From contig JBLNEW010000009.1 of the NCBI GenBank assembly GCA_050263095.1, positions 1 through 15,022 on the forward strand: a stretch of 15,022 bases of DNA, read 5' to 3'. Both the position numbers and the translations under genes were made by a program. The notes under the pieces are model-generated. The model was not told the origin of the DNA. It saw only the letters and a list, made by a program, of their open reading frames with translations, and did not search any database. Source of the stretch: FEB-35 sp050263095. GTDB taxonomy: Bacteria > Desulfobacterota > Deferrimicrobia > Deferrimicrobiales > Deferrimicrobiaceae. Of the stretch, positions 6,350 to 12,923 are shown piece after piece; position 1 is the first letter of the stretch, and every line of letters starts with the position of its first letter.

Positions 6350-6846
6350 GCGGACGCCTCCTCTTCCTTCGGCCCGCGCGTCCCTGCGATCTGTTCGGGA
6401 GTCCGAAGCTGGCTCAAGCCATCGATGGCCGCCTTCACGAGATTGTGGGGATTGTTGCTGCCCAGCGACTTGGTGAGGATGTTGGAGATCCCCGCCGATT
6501 CGATGACGGCGCGCACCCCCCCGCCCGCTATGACGCCGGTCCCCGGGGACGCGGGCCGGATGACGACCCGGCTGGCTCCGTACTCTCCCACGACTTCGAA
6601 CGGTATCGTCCCGTTGACCAGCGGAACCTCCACGAGCACCCGCTTCGCGTTCTGGACGGCCTTCCGGATCGCGTCCGGGACCTCGTTGGCCTTGCCCAGA
6701 CCGGTCCCCACGTGGCCGTTGCCGTCGCCCACAACCACCACGGCGCTGAACGAGAACCTCCGGCCGCCTTTCACGACCTTGGCCACGCGGCTTATGTGCA
6801 CGACGCGGTCCTTAAGCTCCAGCCCTTCCGGATTGACTCTCTTCAA
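6346..6846 (-). CDS. rpsE: 30S ribosomal protein S5
   Basis: The 166-residue protein is S5, which contacts the decoding region, forms part of the mRNA entry site with S3 and S4, and influences accuracy. The N-terminal double-stranded-RNA-binding-like domain holds RVAKVVKGGRRFSFSAVVVV at 20-39 and GNGHVGTGLGKANEVPDAI at 42-60. The C-terminal domain has PASPGTGVIAGGGVRAVIES and the LGSNNPHNLVKA segment. The start is TTG at 6846, preceded by GGGAGG with a 5-base spacer. The family's N-terminus (M-[KR]-R-[IV]-[ND]-P) begins there and no ATG fits. The stop overlaps the rpmD start. Confidence 0.98.
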   Translation of the reverse strand: MKRVNPEGLELKDRVVHISRVAKVVKGGRRFSFSAVVVVGDGNGHVGTGLGKANEVPDAIRKAVQNAKRVLVEVPLVNGTIPFEVVGEYGASRVVIRPASPGTGVIAGGGVRAVIESAGISNILTKSLGSNNPHNLVKAAIDGLSQLRTPEQIAGTRGPKEEEASA

Positions 6847-6878
6847 ACTTGCCTCCCTGTACGCTCAGGTCGAATGCT

Positions 6879-7247
6879 CTAGAATTCCAGGCCCGACTCC
6901 CGGGCGCCTTCCGCGAGTGCCTTGATGCGCCCGTGATATAGGAAGCCGTTCCTGTCGAAAACCACCCTGCGGATGTTCTTCTCGGCGGCCTTCCTCCCGA
7001 GAAGCTCGCCCACCTTCTTCGCGGCGTCGCTCTTCTTCAGCCCCTCGAGCTCGCCCTTGATTTCAGGGCTGAGAGAGGAGGCCGCCAGGATCGTCGATCC
7101 CGTGGAATCGACCACGATCTGCGCGTATATGTGCTTCGCGCTCCGGAAAACGGATAGGCGCGGACGCTGCTCCGTTCCGAAGATCCTCGTGCGGACTCTC
7201 GCCTTCCTCTTCTGCCTTGCAGCTTCCCGCAAATTGGTCTGGCTCAT
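6879..7247 (-). CDS. rplR: 50S ribosomal protein L18
   Basis: The 122-residue protein is L18, which with L5 binds 5S rRNA and anchors it in the central protuberance. The basic N-terminus (AARQKRKARVRTRIFG) is followed by RPRLSVFRSAKHIYAQIVVD, the family's first strand and turn. VGELLGRKAAEKNIRRVVFDRNGFLYHGRIKA is the C-terminal signature, ending in ALAEGARESGLEF. Length matches the 117-122 usual for bacteria. The ATG is at 7247. The gene lies between rplF (50 bases upstream) and rpsE (32 bases downstream), the conserved spc order. Confidence 0.98.
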   Translation of the reverse strand: MSQTNLREAARQKRKARVRTRIFGTEQRPRLSVFRSAKHIYAQIVVDSTGSTILAASSLSPEIKGELEGLKKSDAAKKVGELLGRKAAEKNIRRVVFDRNGFLYHGRIKALAEGARESGLEF

Positions 7248-7297
7248 GGCTCGTGCTGCTCCGTCCTGTGGTTTCCTTTGGATTTACCGGGTCCGGG

Positions 7298-7831
7298 TTA
7301 TTTGCCGGCCGCCTTGCCCACCTTCTTTATCAGCTTCTCCCCCCGGTACCGGATTCCCTTCAGCTTGTAGACGTCCGGCTTGCGGAGCGAGCGGATCCTG
7401 GCCGCGGTCTCCCCGACCAGCTCCTTGTCGATGCCGATGACCTTGATCACCGTGTTGGCTTCAACCTCGGCGCTGATACCCTCCGGCAGGGGAAAAACGA
7501 CCGGGTGAGAATATCCCAGCGCCAAGTGGAGCGCCCCCTTCCTGCTTTCCGCCTTGTAACCGACTCCGACGATGTCCAGGGTCTTCGTGAACCCTTCCGT
7601 CACTCCCTTGACCATGTTGGACACGAGCGTGCGGTACATTCCGTACAGGTTCCTCCGGTCCGCCGAATCGAGCGACAGGACCACGCGGCCCTGCGCCACC
7701 TCCACCTTCACCTCGCCGGGGATCGGGCGTGAGAGCTTCCCCTTCTTTCCGGATACCGTCATGCTCCCGTCCTGCACCTGCACGGTTACCCCTGAAGGCA
7801 ATGCCACCGGTACTTTTCCGATTCTGGACAT
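7298..7831 (-). CDS. rplF: 50S ribosomal protein L6
   Basis: The 177-residue protein is L6, a two-domain protein near the sarcin-ricin loop and stalk base that supports GTPase factor binding. The N-terminal repeat starts MSRIGKVPVALPSGV, and the hinge region has DIVGVGYKAE at about 86-95. The C-terminal signature PDVYKLKGIRYRGE is at 152-165, followed by a lysine-rich tail. Length equals E. coli L6. The ATG at 7831 follows GGAGGAATGAG. It is 33 bases after the rpsH stop. Confidence 0.98.
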   Translation of the reverse strand: MSRIGKVPVALPSGVTVQVQDGSMTVSGKKGKLSRPIPGEVKVEVAQGRVVLSLDSADRRNLYGMYRTLVSNMVKGVTEGFTKTLDIVGVGYKAESRKGALHLALGYSHPVVFPLPEGISAEVEANTVIKVIGIDKELVGETAARIRSLRKPDVYKLKGIRYRGEKLIKKVGKAAGK

Positions 7832-7864
7832 CTCATTCCTCCGAAATTCGAACCCGCGGCCGCT

Positions 7865-8263
7865 CTACCAGACCTCGCAGAGCAGTTCCCCGCCGATGGC
7901 TAGCTTCTTCGCCTTTTCCCCGGTCATCACTCCCCTGGACGTGGAGATGATTGCGACCCCGAAGCCGTTCTTCACGGTCGGGATGTCGTCCTTCCCCACG
8001 TAGACGCGCCGGCCGGGGCGGCTGACCCGCTTCATTCCCTTGATCGCATATCCCGCTTCAGGCGCGTTCTTCAGGAAGATCTTGAGAGAGGGCTGGTTCT
8101 TCTCCGGCACGACCCGGAAATTCTTTATGAATCCTTCCTCCTTCAGTATCCGGGCGACGTTCTCCAGGACGTGCGTGCAGGGCAGCTCGAGCTGATCGAA
8201 CCGCGCCATCTGGGCGTTGCGGATCCTCGCAAGGAGATTCGAAATGTGGTCGCTTATCGCCAT
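7865..8263 (-). CDS. rpsH: 30S ribosomal protein S8
   Basis: The 132-residue protein is S8, a primary 16S rRNA-binding protein of the 30S body. It begins MAISDHISNLLARIRNAQMA, the usual opening. The C-terminal RNA-binding part has ISTSRGVMTGEKAKK at 106-120 and ends GGELLCEVW, the conserved terminus. The ATG at 8263 lies 10 bases after the rpsN stop. In E. coli S8 represses the spc operon by binding mRNA at the rplX-rplE junction. A small inverted repeat does occur at that junction here, but I cannot show that it is an S8 site. Confidence 0.98.
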   Translation of the reverse strand: MAISDHISNLLARIRNAQMARFDQLELPCTHVLENVARILKEEGFIKNFRVVPEKNQPSLKIFLKNAPEAGYAIKGMKRVSRPGRRVYVGKDDIPTVKNGFGVAIISTSRGVMTGEKAKKLAIGGELLCEVW

Positions 8264-8273
8264 GGCCCCTCCC

Positions 8274-8459
8274 CTACCAGCTCGCCTTGATCACGCCGGG
8301 GAGCTCCCCCCGGAGCGCAAGTTCCCTCAGGCAGATCCTGCAGAGCCGGAACCTGCGGTAGAAGGCGCGCGGCCTTCCGCAGCGAGGGCAGCGGTTGTAC
8401 TTGCGGACGCCGAATTTCGGGGTCCGGATCGACTTAGCGATGATCGACTTCTTGGCCAA
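8274..8459 (-). CDS. rpsN: 30S ribosomal protein S14, zinc-binding type (type Z)
   Basis: The 61-residue product is the short, zinc-binding form of S14 in the 30S head. C24, C27, C40 and C43 form the CxxC...CxxC site within NRCPRCGRPR and RLCRICLREL. The C-terminus LPGVIKASW is the family signature. Gammaproteobacteria instead carry the long, cysteine-free form of about 100 residues, so this is one of the clearest taxonomic hints in the window. The start is TTG at 8459, with GAGGAGG 8 bases upstream, and the start region nearly duplicates that of rpsD. It lies between rplE and rpsH. Confidence 0.98.
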   Translation of the reverse strand: MAKKSIIAKSIRTPKFGVRKYNRCPRCGRPRAFYRRFRLCRICLRELALRGELPGVIKASW

Positions 8460-8475
8460 ATCCTGTCCTCCTCTT
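8453..8475 (-). repeat. rpsN start region, near-identical copy of the rpsD start region
   Basis: The 23 bases spanning AAGAGGAGGAC, the spacer and the TTG start of rpsN equal the rpsD start region at 1751-1773 except for one spacer base. The two copies lie about 6.7 kb apart on the same strand and in the same position relative to their genes. Confidence 0.6.
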
Positions 8476-8478
8476 CCG

Positions 8479-9018
8479 CTATGCCCGGAACGGCATCCCC
8501 AGGAGCTTGAGCAGCTCCATGCCTTCCTCGTCGGTGCGGGCGGTGGTTACGATCGTTATGTTCATCCCTTTTATCTTGTCGATCTTATCGTAATTTACCT
8601 CGGGAAATATGATCTGTTCCTTTATCCCCAGGGTGTAGTTTCCGCGCCCGTCGAATCCCTTGGGGGAGACGCCCTTGAAGTCGCGTACGCGCGGCAGCGC
8701 CACTGCCATCAGCTTGTCGAGGAAGTAGTACATCCGGTCGCGGCGCAGCGTCACCTTGATCCCGATGGGAACCCCGGCCCGCAGCTTGAAGTTGGAAATG
8801 CTTTTCCGGGCCTTCGTGACCACCGGCTTCTGCCCGGTTATGACGCCGATCTCCTCCGCCGCGGAGTCCAGGATCTTTATGTTTTCTATCGCCTCGCCCA
8901 GCCCCATGTTGACTATCACCTTGGAAAGCTTCGGCACCTCCATCGTGTTCCTGTACCGGAACTTTTCCTTGAGCCTGGGTACGACTTCCGACTTGTAGAT
9001 ATCGTTCAGCCTTGGCAT
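8479..9018 (-). CDS. rplE: 50S ribosomal protein L5
   Basis: The 179-residue protein is L5, which binds 5S rRNA, sits in the central protuberance and contacts P-site tRNA and S13. Recognisable segments are MEVPKLSKVIVNMGLGEA near residue 26, TGQKPVVTKARKSISNFKLR, and GVPIGIKVTLRRDRMYYFLD. The C-terminal half has FDGRGNYTLGIKEQIIFPE and ends GMELLKLLGMPFRA. Length equals E. coli L5. The ATG at 9018 follows a G-rich site (GGGGGTGA) with 6 bases between. The 39-base gap from rplX holds an inverted repeat. Confidence 0.99.
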   Translation of the reverse strand: MPRLNDIYKSEVVPRLKEKFRYRNTMEVPKLSKVIVNMGLGEAIENIKILDSAAEEIGVITGQKPVVTKARKSISNFKLRAGVPIGIKVTLRRDRMYYFLDKLMAVALPRVRDFKGVSPKGFDGRGNYTLGIKEQIIFPEVNYDKIDKIKGMNITIVTTARTDEEGMELLKLLGMPFRA

Positions 9019-9031
9019 GTCCGATCACCCC

Positions 9032-9053
9032 CGTCCGCCCGACCGGCCGGACG
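9032..9053 (-). other. inverted repeat between rplX and rplE
   Basis: The minus strand carries CGTCCG and CGGACG as a perfect 6-bp outer stem, then a G-G mismatch, 2 further C-G pairs and a GGTC loop. It starts 4 bases after the rplX stop and ends immediately before the rplE Shine-Dalgarno. The position is that of the E. coli S8 translational operator, but I do not recognise the S8-binding core, so the link is positional only. There is no U-run, so it is not a terminator. Confidence 0.4.
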
Positions 9054-9057
9054 CACG

Positions 9058-9396
9058 CTATTTTTTCTTCGTCTCGAAAATATCGCCGCACCGCTTGCAC
9101 GTGCGGAGCTTCTCGCCGGATTCGTCCACCTTGATCGCCATTCGCGCAGGCTTGTTGCACTTGTTGCACATCACGAGCACGTTCGAATAGGCGAGGGCGG
9201 CCTCCTTCTCGACGATTCCCCCCTGGGGATTGGTCTTTCCGGGCTTGACGTGCCGCTTCACCATGTTCACCTTCTCGATGAACACGCGGCTCTTTTCCCT
9301 GTCTATCTTCAGGACCCGGCCGACCTTCCCCTTCTCCTTGCCGGCCATGACCTTGACGATGTCGTTCTTCCGTATGTGCAGGGTGCCTTCGGCCAT
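9058..9396 (-). CDS. rplX: 50S ribosomal protein L24 with C-terminal zinc ribbon
   Basis: The 112-residue protein is L24, an early-assembly protein that nucleates 50S folding near the tunnel exit. A KOW motif lies at about residues 8-36 (IRKNDIVKVMAGKEKGKVGR), followed by VNMVKRHVKP and the QGGIVEKEAAL segment. The C-terminal part has C77, C80, C100 and C103 as two CxxC pairs, a zinc-ribbon-like end seen in many non-gamma L24 proteins and absent from E. coli. The ATG is at 9396 after a purine-rich stretch. It sits between rplN and rplE. Confidence 0.98.
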   Translation of the reverse strand: MAEGTLHIRKNDIVKVMAGKEKGKVGRVLKIDREKSRVFIEKVNMVKRHVKPGKTNPQGGIVEKEAALAYSNVLVMCNKCNKPARMAIKVDESGEKLRTCKRCGDIFETKKK

Positions 9397-9418
9397 CGTT
9401 TCCTCTCTCCCCCGGCCC

Positions 9419-9787
9419 TTAAAGGACTTCAGGCGCCAGGGATATGATCTTCATGAACTTCCGTGCCCGGAGCTCGCGCGCCACCGGCCCGAAGATGCGG
9501 GTCCCGATGGGCTCCATCTGCGGGTTGATCAAAACCGCGGAATTCTGGTCGAACCGCAGGTAGCTGCCGTCGGCCCGGCCTACCTCCTTGGTGGTGCGCA
9601 CGACCACGGCCTTGTACACGTCGCCCTTCTTGACCTTGCCGTGGGGTATGGCCTCCTTGACGCTCACGACTATGATGTCCCCGACGCCCGCGTACCTGCG
9701 CTTGCTCCCGCCCAGGACCTTGATGCAGCAGAGGCGCTTCGCGCCCGAGTTGTCGGCCGCGTCCAGCATGGTTTGCATTTGGATCAT
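9419..9787 (-). CDS. rplN: 50S ribosomal protein L14
   Basis: The 122-residue protein is L14, which forms intersubunit bridges and is the binding site for the silencing factor RsfS. It opens MIQMQTMLDAADNSGAKRLC, the classic N-terminus. It continues with GDIIVVSVKEAIPHGKVKKG and VVRTTKEVGRADGSYLRFD, and ends with the GTRIFGPVARELR and FMKIISLAPEVL signatures. Length equals E. coli L14 within one residue. The ATG is at 9787, 24 bases after the rpsQ stop. Confidence 0.99.
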   Translation of the reverse strand: MIQMQTMLDAADNSGAKRLCCIKVLGGSKRRYAGVGDIIVVSVKEAIPHGKVKKGDVYKAVVVRTTKEVGRADGSYLRFDQNSAVLINPQMEPIGTRIFGPVARELRARKFMKIISLAPEVL

Positions 9788-9811
9788 GGCGTAAGCTCTC
9801 CGCTCTCGTTA

Positions 9812-10075
9812 TTAACGGACCACCGGACGCTCGATCAGCCGCGACACCCGCCACCGCTTCTCCTTGCTCAAGGGGCGCGTCTCCACTATCTCCACCCTGT
9901 CGCCGATCCGGTACTCGTTCTTCTCGTCGTGCGCCTTGTATGTCGTCCGGCGCTTCACGTACTTCTTGTAGACCGGGTGCGGCACGAGCCGCTCCACGCG
10001 GACGACGACCGTCTTGTCCATGCGGTCGCTGACCACCGTCCCGACCTTGTTCTTCCTTATTCCCCGGCTCTCCAT
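9812..10075 (-). CDS. rpsQ: 30S ribosomal protein S17
   Basis: S17 is an OB-fold primary 16S rRNA-binding protein of the 30S body. From the ATG at 10075 it is 87 residues. It begins MESRGIRKNKVGTVVSDRMD, continues KTVVVRVERLVPHPVYKKYV, and has the GDRVEIVETRPLSKEKRWRV core that marks the family. An upstream ATG at 10093 in the same frame overlaps the rpmC stop as ATGA and would add six residues (MNPEKA). I prefer 10075 because GGAG lies 6 bases before it and the resulting length is closer to the usual 80-88. The upstream start has only a weaker GGAAGG about 9 bases away. The choice is uncertain. Confidence 0.95.
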   Translation of the reverse strand: MESRGIRKNKVGTVVSDRMDKTVVVRVERLVPHPVYKKYVKRRTTYKAHDEKNEYRIGDRVEIVETRPLSKEKRWRVSRLIERPVVR

Positions 10076-10089
10076 CGCTTTCTCCGGAT

Positions 10090-10305
10090 TCATTTCAGTT
10101 GGCCTTCCCTTCCGCGCTCCTTCGCCTTCTGTCCGAGCAGCGTCACCACCCGCGCCAGGTCCTTCCTGCGGTTGCGAATCAGCATTTTGTTGTCGAGCGC
10201 GGACGCCGCGCGCTTCATCTTCAGGCGAAAGATCTCGTCGCGCAGCTCGATCTCCTTGTGCTTCAGCTCTTCCGCCGCAAGCTCTTTAAGCTCTCTCAGC
10301 TTCAT
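10090..10305 (-). CDS. rpmC: 50S ribosomal protein L29
   Basis: The 71-residue protein is L29, a small two-helix protein near the tunnel exit that contacts L23 and helps dock trigger factor and SRP. MKLRELKELAAEELKHKEIE opens the first helix, the IFRLKMKRAASALDN region carries the turn, and RNRRKDLARVVTLLGQK the second helix. The tail is slightly longer than in E. coli (63). The ATG at 10305 is 4 bases after the rplP stop. The TGA overlaps a possible upstream ATG of rpsQ. Confidence 0.97.
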   Translation of the reverse strand: MKLRELKELAAEELKHKEIELRDEIFRLKMKRAASALDNKMLIRNRRKDLARVVTLLGQKAKERGREGQLK

Positions 10306-10309
10306 GGGC

Positions 10310-10720
10310 CTATCCCTCTCTCGACAGGAACTTCGTCTGTATGGGGAGCTTGTGGCCCGCCAGCCGGAACGCTTCGCGCGCCGTCGCCTCGTCGACCCCT
10401 TCTATCTCGTACAGGACGCGCCCCGGCTTGACCACGCACACCCATTCCTCGGGCGCGCCCTTGCCTTTCCCCATCCGCGTCTCGGCGGGCTTCTTCGTGA
10501 TCGGCTTGTCCGGGAAGAGCCGGATCCATATCTTTCCGCCGCGCTTGATGAAGCGCGTCATGGCGACGCGCGCGGCCTCGATCTGGCGGGAAGTGATCCA
10601 TCCCGCGGTCTCCGCCTTCACGCCGAAGTCGCCGAAATTCAGCGCGTTGCCCGCGAGCGCCTTGCCGCGCCGCCTTCCTTTCTGCATCTTGCGGAACTTG
10701 ACCCTTTTGGGAGCGAGCAT
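10310..10720 (-). CDS. rplP: 50S ribosomal protein L16
   Basis: The 136-residue protein is L16, which organises the A-site region and the peptidyl-transferase centre. MLAPKRVKFRKMQKGRRRGK is the conserved opening, and TSRQIEAARVAMTRFIKRGG and IWIRLFPDKPITKKPAETRM fill the core. R82 aligns with E. coli R81, the residue hydroxylated by YcfD in that species. The C-terminus has AREAFRLAGHKLPIQTKF. The ATG is at 10720, where the family N-terminus begins. The open frame continues upstream, but without homology. It lies 14 bases after the rpsC stop. Confidence 0.98.
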   Translation of the reverse strand: MLAPKRVKFRKMQKGRRRGKALAGNALNFGDFGVKAETAGWITSRQIEAARVAMTRFIKRGGKIWIRLFPDKPITKKPAETRMGKGKGAPEEWVCVVKPGRVLYEIEGVDEATAREAFRLAGHKLPIQTKFLSREG

Positions 10721-10734
10721 CGATCCTTGATCTC

Positions 10735-11388
10735 CTATTCGGTTTTCGGAGCCTGGGAAGCGGAGGGCAGGACCTCGCCCTTGTAGATCCACACCTTCAC
10801 GCCGATCGTGCCGTAAGTGGTCCTCGCCTGCGCGAAACCGTAGTCGATGTCGGCCCGCAGCGTGTGCAGCGGGACGCGGCCTTCGCGGTACCACTCGGTC
10901 CGGGCCATCTCCGCCCCGCCGAGGCGCCCGGCGACCTGTATCTTTATCCCCTTGGCGCCCAGCTTCATCGATGAAAGGACGGTCTTCTTCATGGCGCGCC
11001 TGAAGGCGACCCGCCTCTCCAGCTGCATGGCGACGTTCTCCGCCGTCAGCTGGGCGTCGGTCTCGGGCCTCCGGATCTCCTGGATCGTGATGGACACCTC
11101 GCGGTCCGTGAACTTCTGGAGGTCCTTCTTCAGGTTCTCTATCTCCGCGCCCTTCTTGCCTATGACGATGCCGGGGCGGGCGGTGTGGATTACGACGTGA
11201 ACGCGGTTGGATTTACGCTCGATCTCGACGGCCGCCACGCCTGCGTGGACGAGCCTGTTCTTGACGTAGGACCGGATTCGGAGATCCTCCTGGAGGTAGT
11301 TGGCGTATTCCTTTTCGGAATACCACCGCGACCGCCAGCTCTTTATGATCCCCAGCCGAAACCCGTACGGATGCGTCTTCTGTCCCAA
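10735..11388 (-). CDS. rpsC: 30S ribosomal protein S3
   Basis: The 217-residue protein is S3, which with S4 and S5 forms the mRNA entry tunnel and its helicase activity. MGQKTHPYGFRLGIIKSWRS is the family N-terminus. The type II KH domain has VIGKKG at 75-80. The C-terminal domain has LERRVAFRRAMKKT, whose R130, R131 and K134 match the E. coli helicase residues, and GRLGGAEMARTEWYREGRVP. The start is TTG at 11388, with GGGAGG 5 bases upstream. The frame is open for about 1.5 kb further upstream, across rplV, rpsS and rplB, but nothing there resembles S3, so the long reading is spurious. Confidence 0.98.
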   Translation of the reverse strand: MGQKTHPYGFRLGIIKSWRSRWYSEKEYANYLQEDLRIRSYVKNRLVHAGVAAVEIERKSNRVHVVIHTARPGIVIGKKGAEIENLKKDLQKFTDREVSITIQEIRRPETDAQLTAENVAMQLERRVAFRRAMKKTVLSSMKLGAKGIKIQVAGRLGGAEMARTEWYREGRVPLHTLRADIDYGFAQARTTYGTIGVKVWIYKGEVLPSASQAPKTE

Positions 11389-11400
11389 AAGTCCCTCCCT

Positions 11401-11412
11401 ACCGTTTCCGGT
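11401..11412 (-). other. GNRA-type mini-hairpin between rplV and rpsC
   Basis: The minus strand reads ACCG-GAAA-CGGT, a 4-bp stem closed by a GAAA tetraloop. It begins at the last base of the rplV stop codon and ends 1 base before the GGGAGG of rpsC. GNRA tetraloops are unusually stable in RNA, but a 4-bp stem is easily chance. Confidence 0.25.
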
Positions 11413-11744
11413 TACGCTTCGTCTACCACGATCGTGATGTGGCTCGACCGCCTGCGGTACTTGTGCGCCCTGCCCATCGGGGCCGGACGGAACCGCTTCA
11501 TCGATGCCCCGAGATCGACGTACGCCTGCTTCACGTAGAGGGTGTCCAGGTCGATGACCCCTGTCTGCCCCGCGTTGGCCACGGCCGAATCCAGCACTTT
11601 TTTCACCACCGAGGCCGACGCCTTCTTCGCGAGCGAGAGCACCGTCCTTGCCTCGGAGATCTTCTTCCCGCGGATCAGGTCGACCACCAGCCGCGCCTTC
11701 CGGGGGGACAAGCGCATGAATTTCGCCGTCGCTCTGGCTTCCAT
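11412..11744 (-). CDS. rplV: 50S ribosomal protein L22
   Basis: The 110-residue protein is L22, whose extended beta-hairpin lines the peptide exit tunnel and takes part in nascent-chain stalling and macrolide resistance. MEARATAKFMRLSPRKARLV is the family opening, and VDLIRGKKISEA and ASASVVKKVLDSAVANA follow. The hairpin is at about residues 80-100 (GASMKRFRPAPMGRAHKYRR). No insertion or deletion is visible in the loop. Length equals E. coli L22. The ATG is at 11744, 24 bases after rpsS. Confidence 0.99.
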   Translation of the reverse strand: MEARATAKFMRLSPRKARLVVDLIRGKKISEARTVLSLAKKASASVVKKVLDSAVANAGQTGVIDLDTLYVKQAYVDLGASMKRFRPAPMGRAHKYRRRSSHITIVVDEA

Positions 11745-11768
11745 ATCTGCCTCTCCTTGAAAAAGCCC

Positions 11769-12050
11769 TTACTTCTTCACTTTCGCCTTGCGGTCCCCTG
11801 AATGGCTGTGGAACGTCCTGGTGGGGGAGAACTCGCCCAGCTTGTGCCCCACCATGTTCTCGGTCACGAAGACGGGCATGAATTTCCGGCCGTTGTGGAC
11901 CGCGAAGGTGTATCCCACCATGTCCGGGGTTATCGTCGAACGCCGGGACCAGGTCTTGATGACCTTCTTTTCGCCCGTTTCCAAGGCCTTGCGCACCTTG
12001 CGCATGAGGCCTTCCTCTACGTAAGGACCCTTCTTGACGGATCGCGCCAC
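11769..12050 (-). CDS. rpsS: 30S ribosomal protein S19
   Basis: The 93-residue protein is S19 of the 30S head, partner of S13 in the intersubunit bridge. It starts MARSVKKGPYVEEGLMRKVR, continues IKTWSRRSTITPDMVGYTFA, and has VHNGRKFMPVFVTENMVGHK and the closing LGEFSPTRTFHSHSGDRKAK, all canonical. The start is GTG at 12050, where the conserved N-terminus begins; no ATG fits. The upstream purines (AAGGGGCGAG) form a moderate ribosome binding site. It lies 21 bases after the rplB stop. Confidence 0.98.
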   Translation of the reverse strand: MARSVKKGPYVEEGLMRKVRKALETGEKKVIKTWSRRSTITPDMVGYTFAVHNGRKFMPVFVTENMVGHKLGEFSPTRTFHSHSGDRKAKVKK

Positions 12051-12071
12051 TTTGTTCTCGCCCCTTATGCG

Positions 12072-12893
12072 TTATTTCTTCCGCTTGACGATGTACCGGT
12101 CGGTCGACGGGTTCTTCCGCGTCTTGTAGCCCTTCGTCGGCTTCCCCCACGGGGTGCATGGATGCCTCCCGCCGGACGACTTCCCCTCTCCTCCGCCCAG
12201 GGGATGATCCACCGGGTTCATCGCGACGCCACGAACGGACGGCCGTATCCCCATCCAGCGGCTCCTGCCCGCCTTGCCCAGGGAGACCTGTTCGTGGTCG
12301 AGGTTGCCCACCTGGCCGATCGTAGCCATGCAGTCGATGAATACGAGCCGGACTTCCCCCGATGCAAGCCTCAGGTGGGCGTACTGCCCCTCCTTCGCCA
12401 GGATCTGGACGACGCTCCCGGCCGACCGGGCGATCTGCCCGCCCTTCCCGATCTTCAGCTCCACGTTGTGCACCAGGGTGCCGACTGGGATGTTCCGGAT
12501 CGGAAGCGCGTTCCCCGGTTTTATGTCGGCGTTGGCGCCCGCGACTACGGTGTCCCCGACCGAAAGGCCGGCCGGGCACAGGATGTACCGTTTTTCGCCG
12601 TCGACGTAGTTGAGAAGCGCGATCCTGGCGGACCGGTTGGGGTCGTATTCGATCGCCGCGACCGCCGCAGGGATGTCCTTCTTGTCGCGCCTGAAGTCGA
12701 CGATCCGGTACTTCCGCTTGTGCCCGCCCCCGTGATGCCTGCAGGTGATCGACCCCCGGTTGTTCCGTCCCCCGGTGCTCCGCTTCTTCTCGACGAGCTG
12801 CCGCTCCGGCTTCTTCGGGGTGAGGTCCTCGTTGGTCAGGACCGTCATTGCCCGAACGCCGGGAGAGGTCGGCTTGAATTTCCTGATTCCCAT
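12072..12893 (-). CDS. rplB: 50S ribosomal protein L2
   Basis: The 273-residue protein is L2, needed for subunit association and the peptidyl-transferase centre. MGIRKFKPTSPGVRAMTV is the family opening, and RNNRGSITCRHHGGGHKRKY marks the N-terminal extension. Two beta-barrel domains follow at about 60-200. The C-terminal extension has RGVAMNPVDHPLGGGEGKSS, where H230 corresponds to the conserved E. coli H229, then GRHPCTPWGKPTKGYKTRKN. Length equals E. coli L2. The ATG is at 12893, 30 bases after rplW. Confidence 0.99.
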   Translation of the reverse strand: MGIRKFKPTSPGVRAMTVLTNEDLTPKKPERQLVEKKRSTGGRNNRGSITCRHHGGGHKRKYRIVDFRRDKKDIPAAVAAIEYDPNRSARIALLNYVDGEKRYILCPAGLSVGDTVVAGANADIKPGNALPIRNIPVGTLVHNVELKIGKGGQIARSAGSVVQILAKEGQYAHLRLASGEVRLVFIDCMATIGQVGNLDHEQVSLGKAGRSRWMGIRPSVRGVAMNPVDHPLGGGEGKSSGGRHPCTPWGKPTKGYKTRKNPSTDRYIVKRKK

Positions 12894-12923
12894 CTCTATC
12901 CGCTCCTTCCCTTGGCGGTCCCG

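Noticed and set aside
7844..7869. tRNA-like pieces on the minus strand: TGGTAGAGC (D-arm-like) and GGTTCGAAT (T-loop-like)
   Set aside because: TGGTAGAGC is the conserved final Trp codon and stop of rpsH plus the bases after it. The two pieces are only a few bases apart, with no room for an anticodon arm, and the T-stem does not pair.
9230..10786. Plus-strand open frame of 518 codons opposite rplX, rplN, rpsQ, rpmC and rplP
   Set aside because: It crosses five real genes and their gaps and shows only shadow-type composition.
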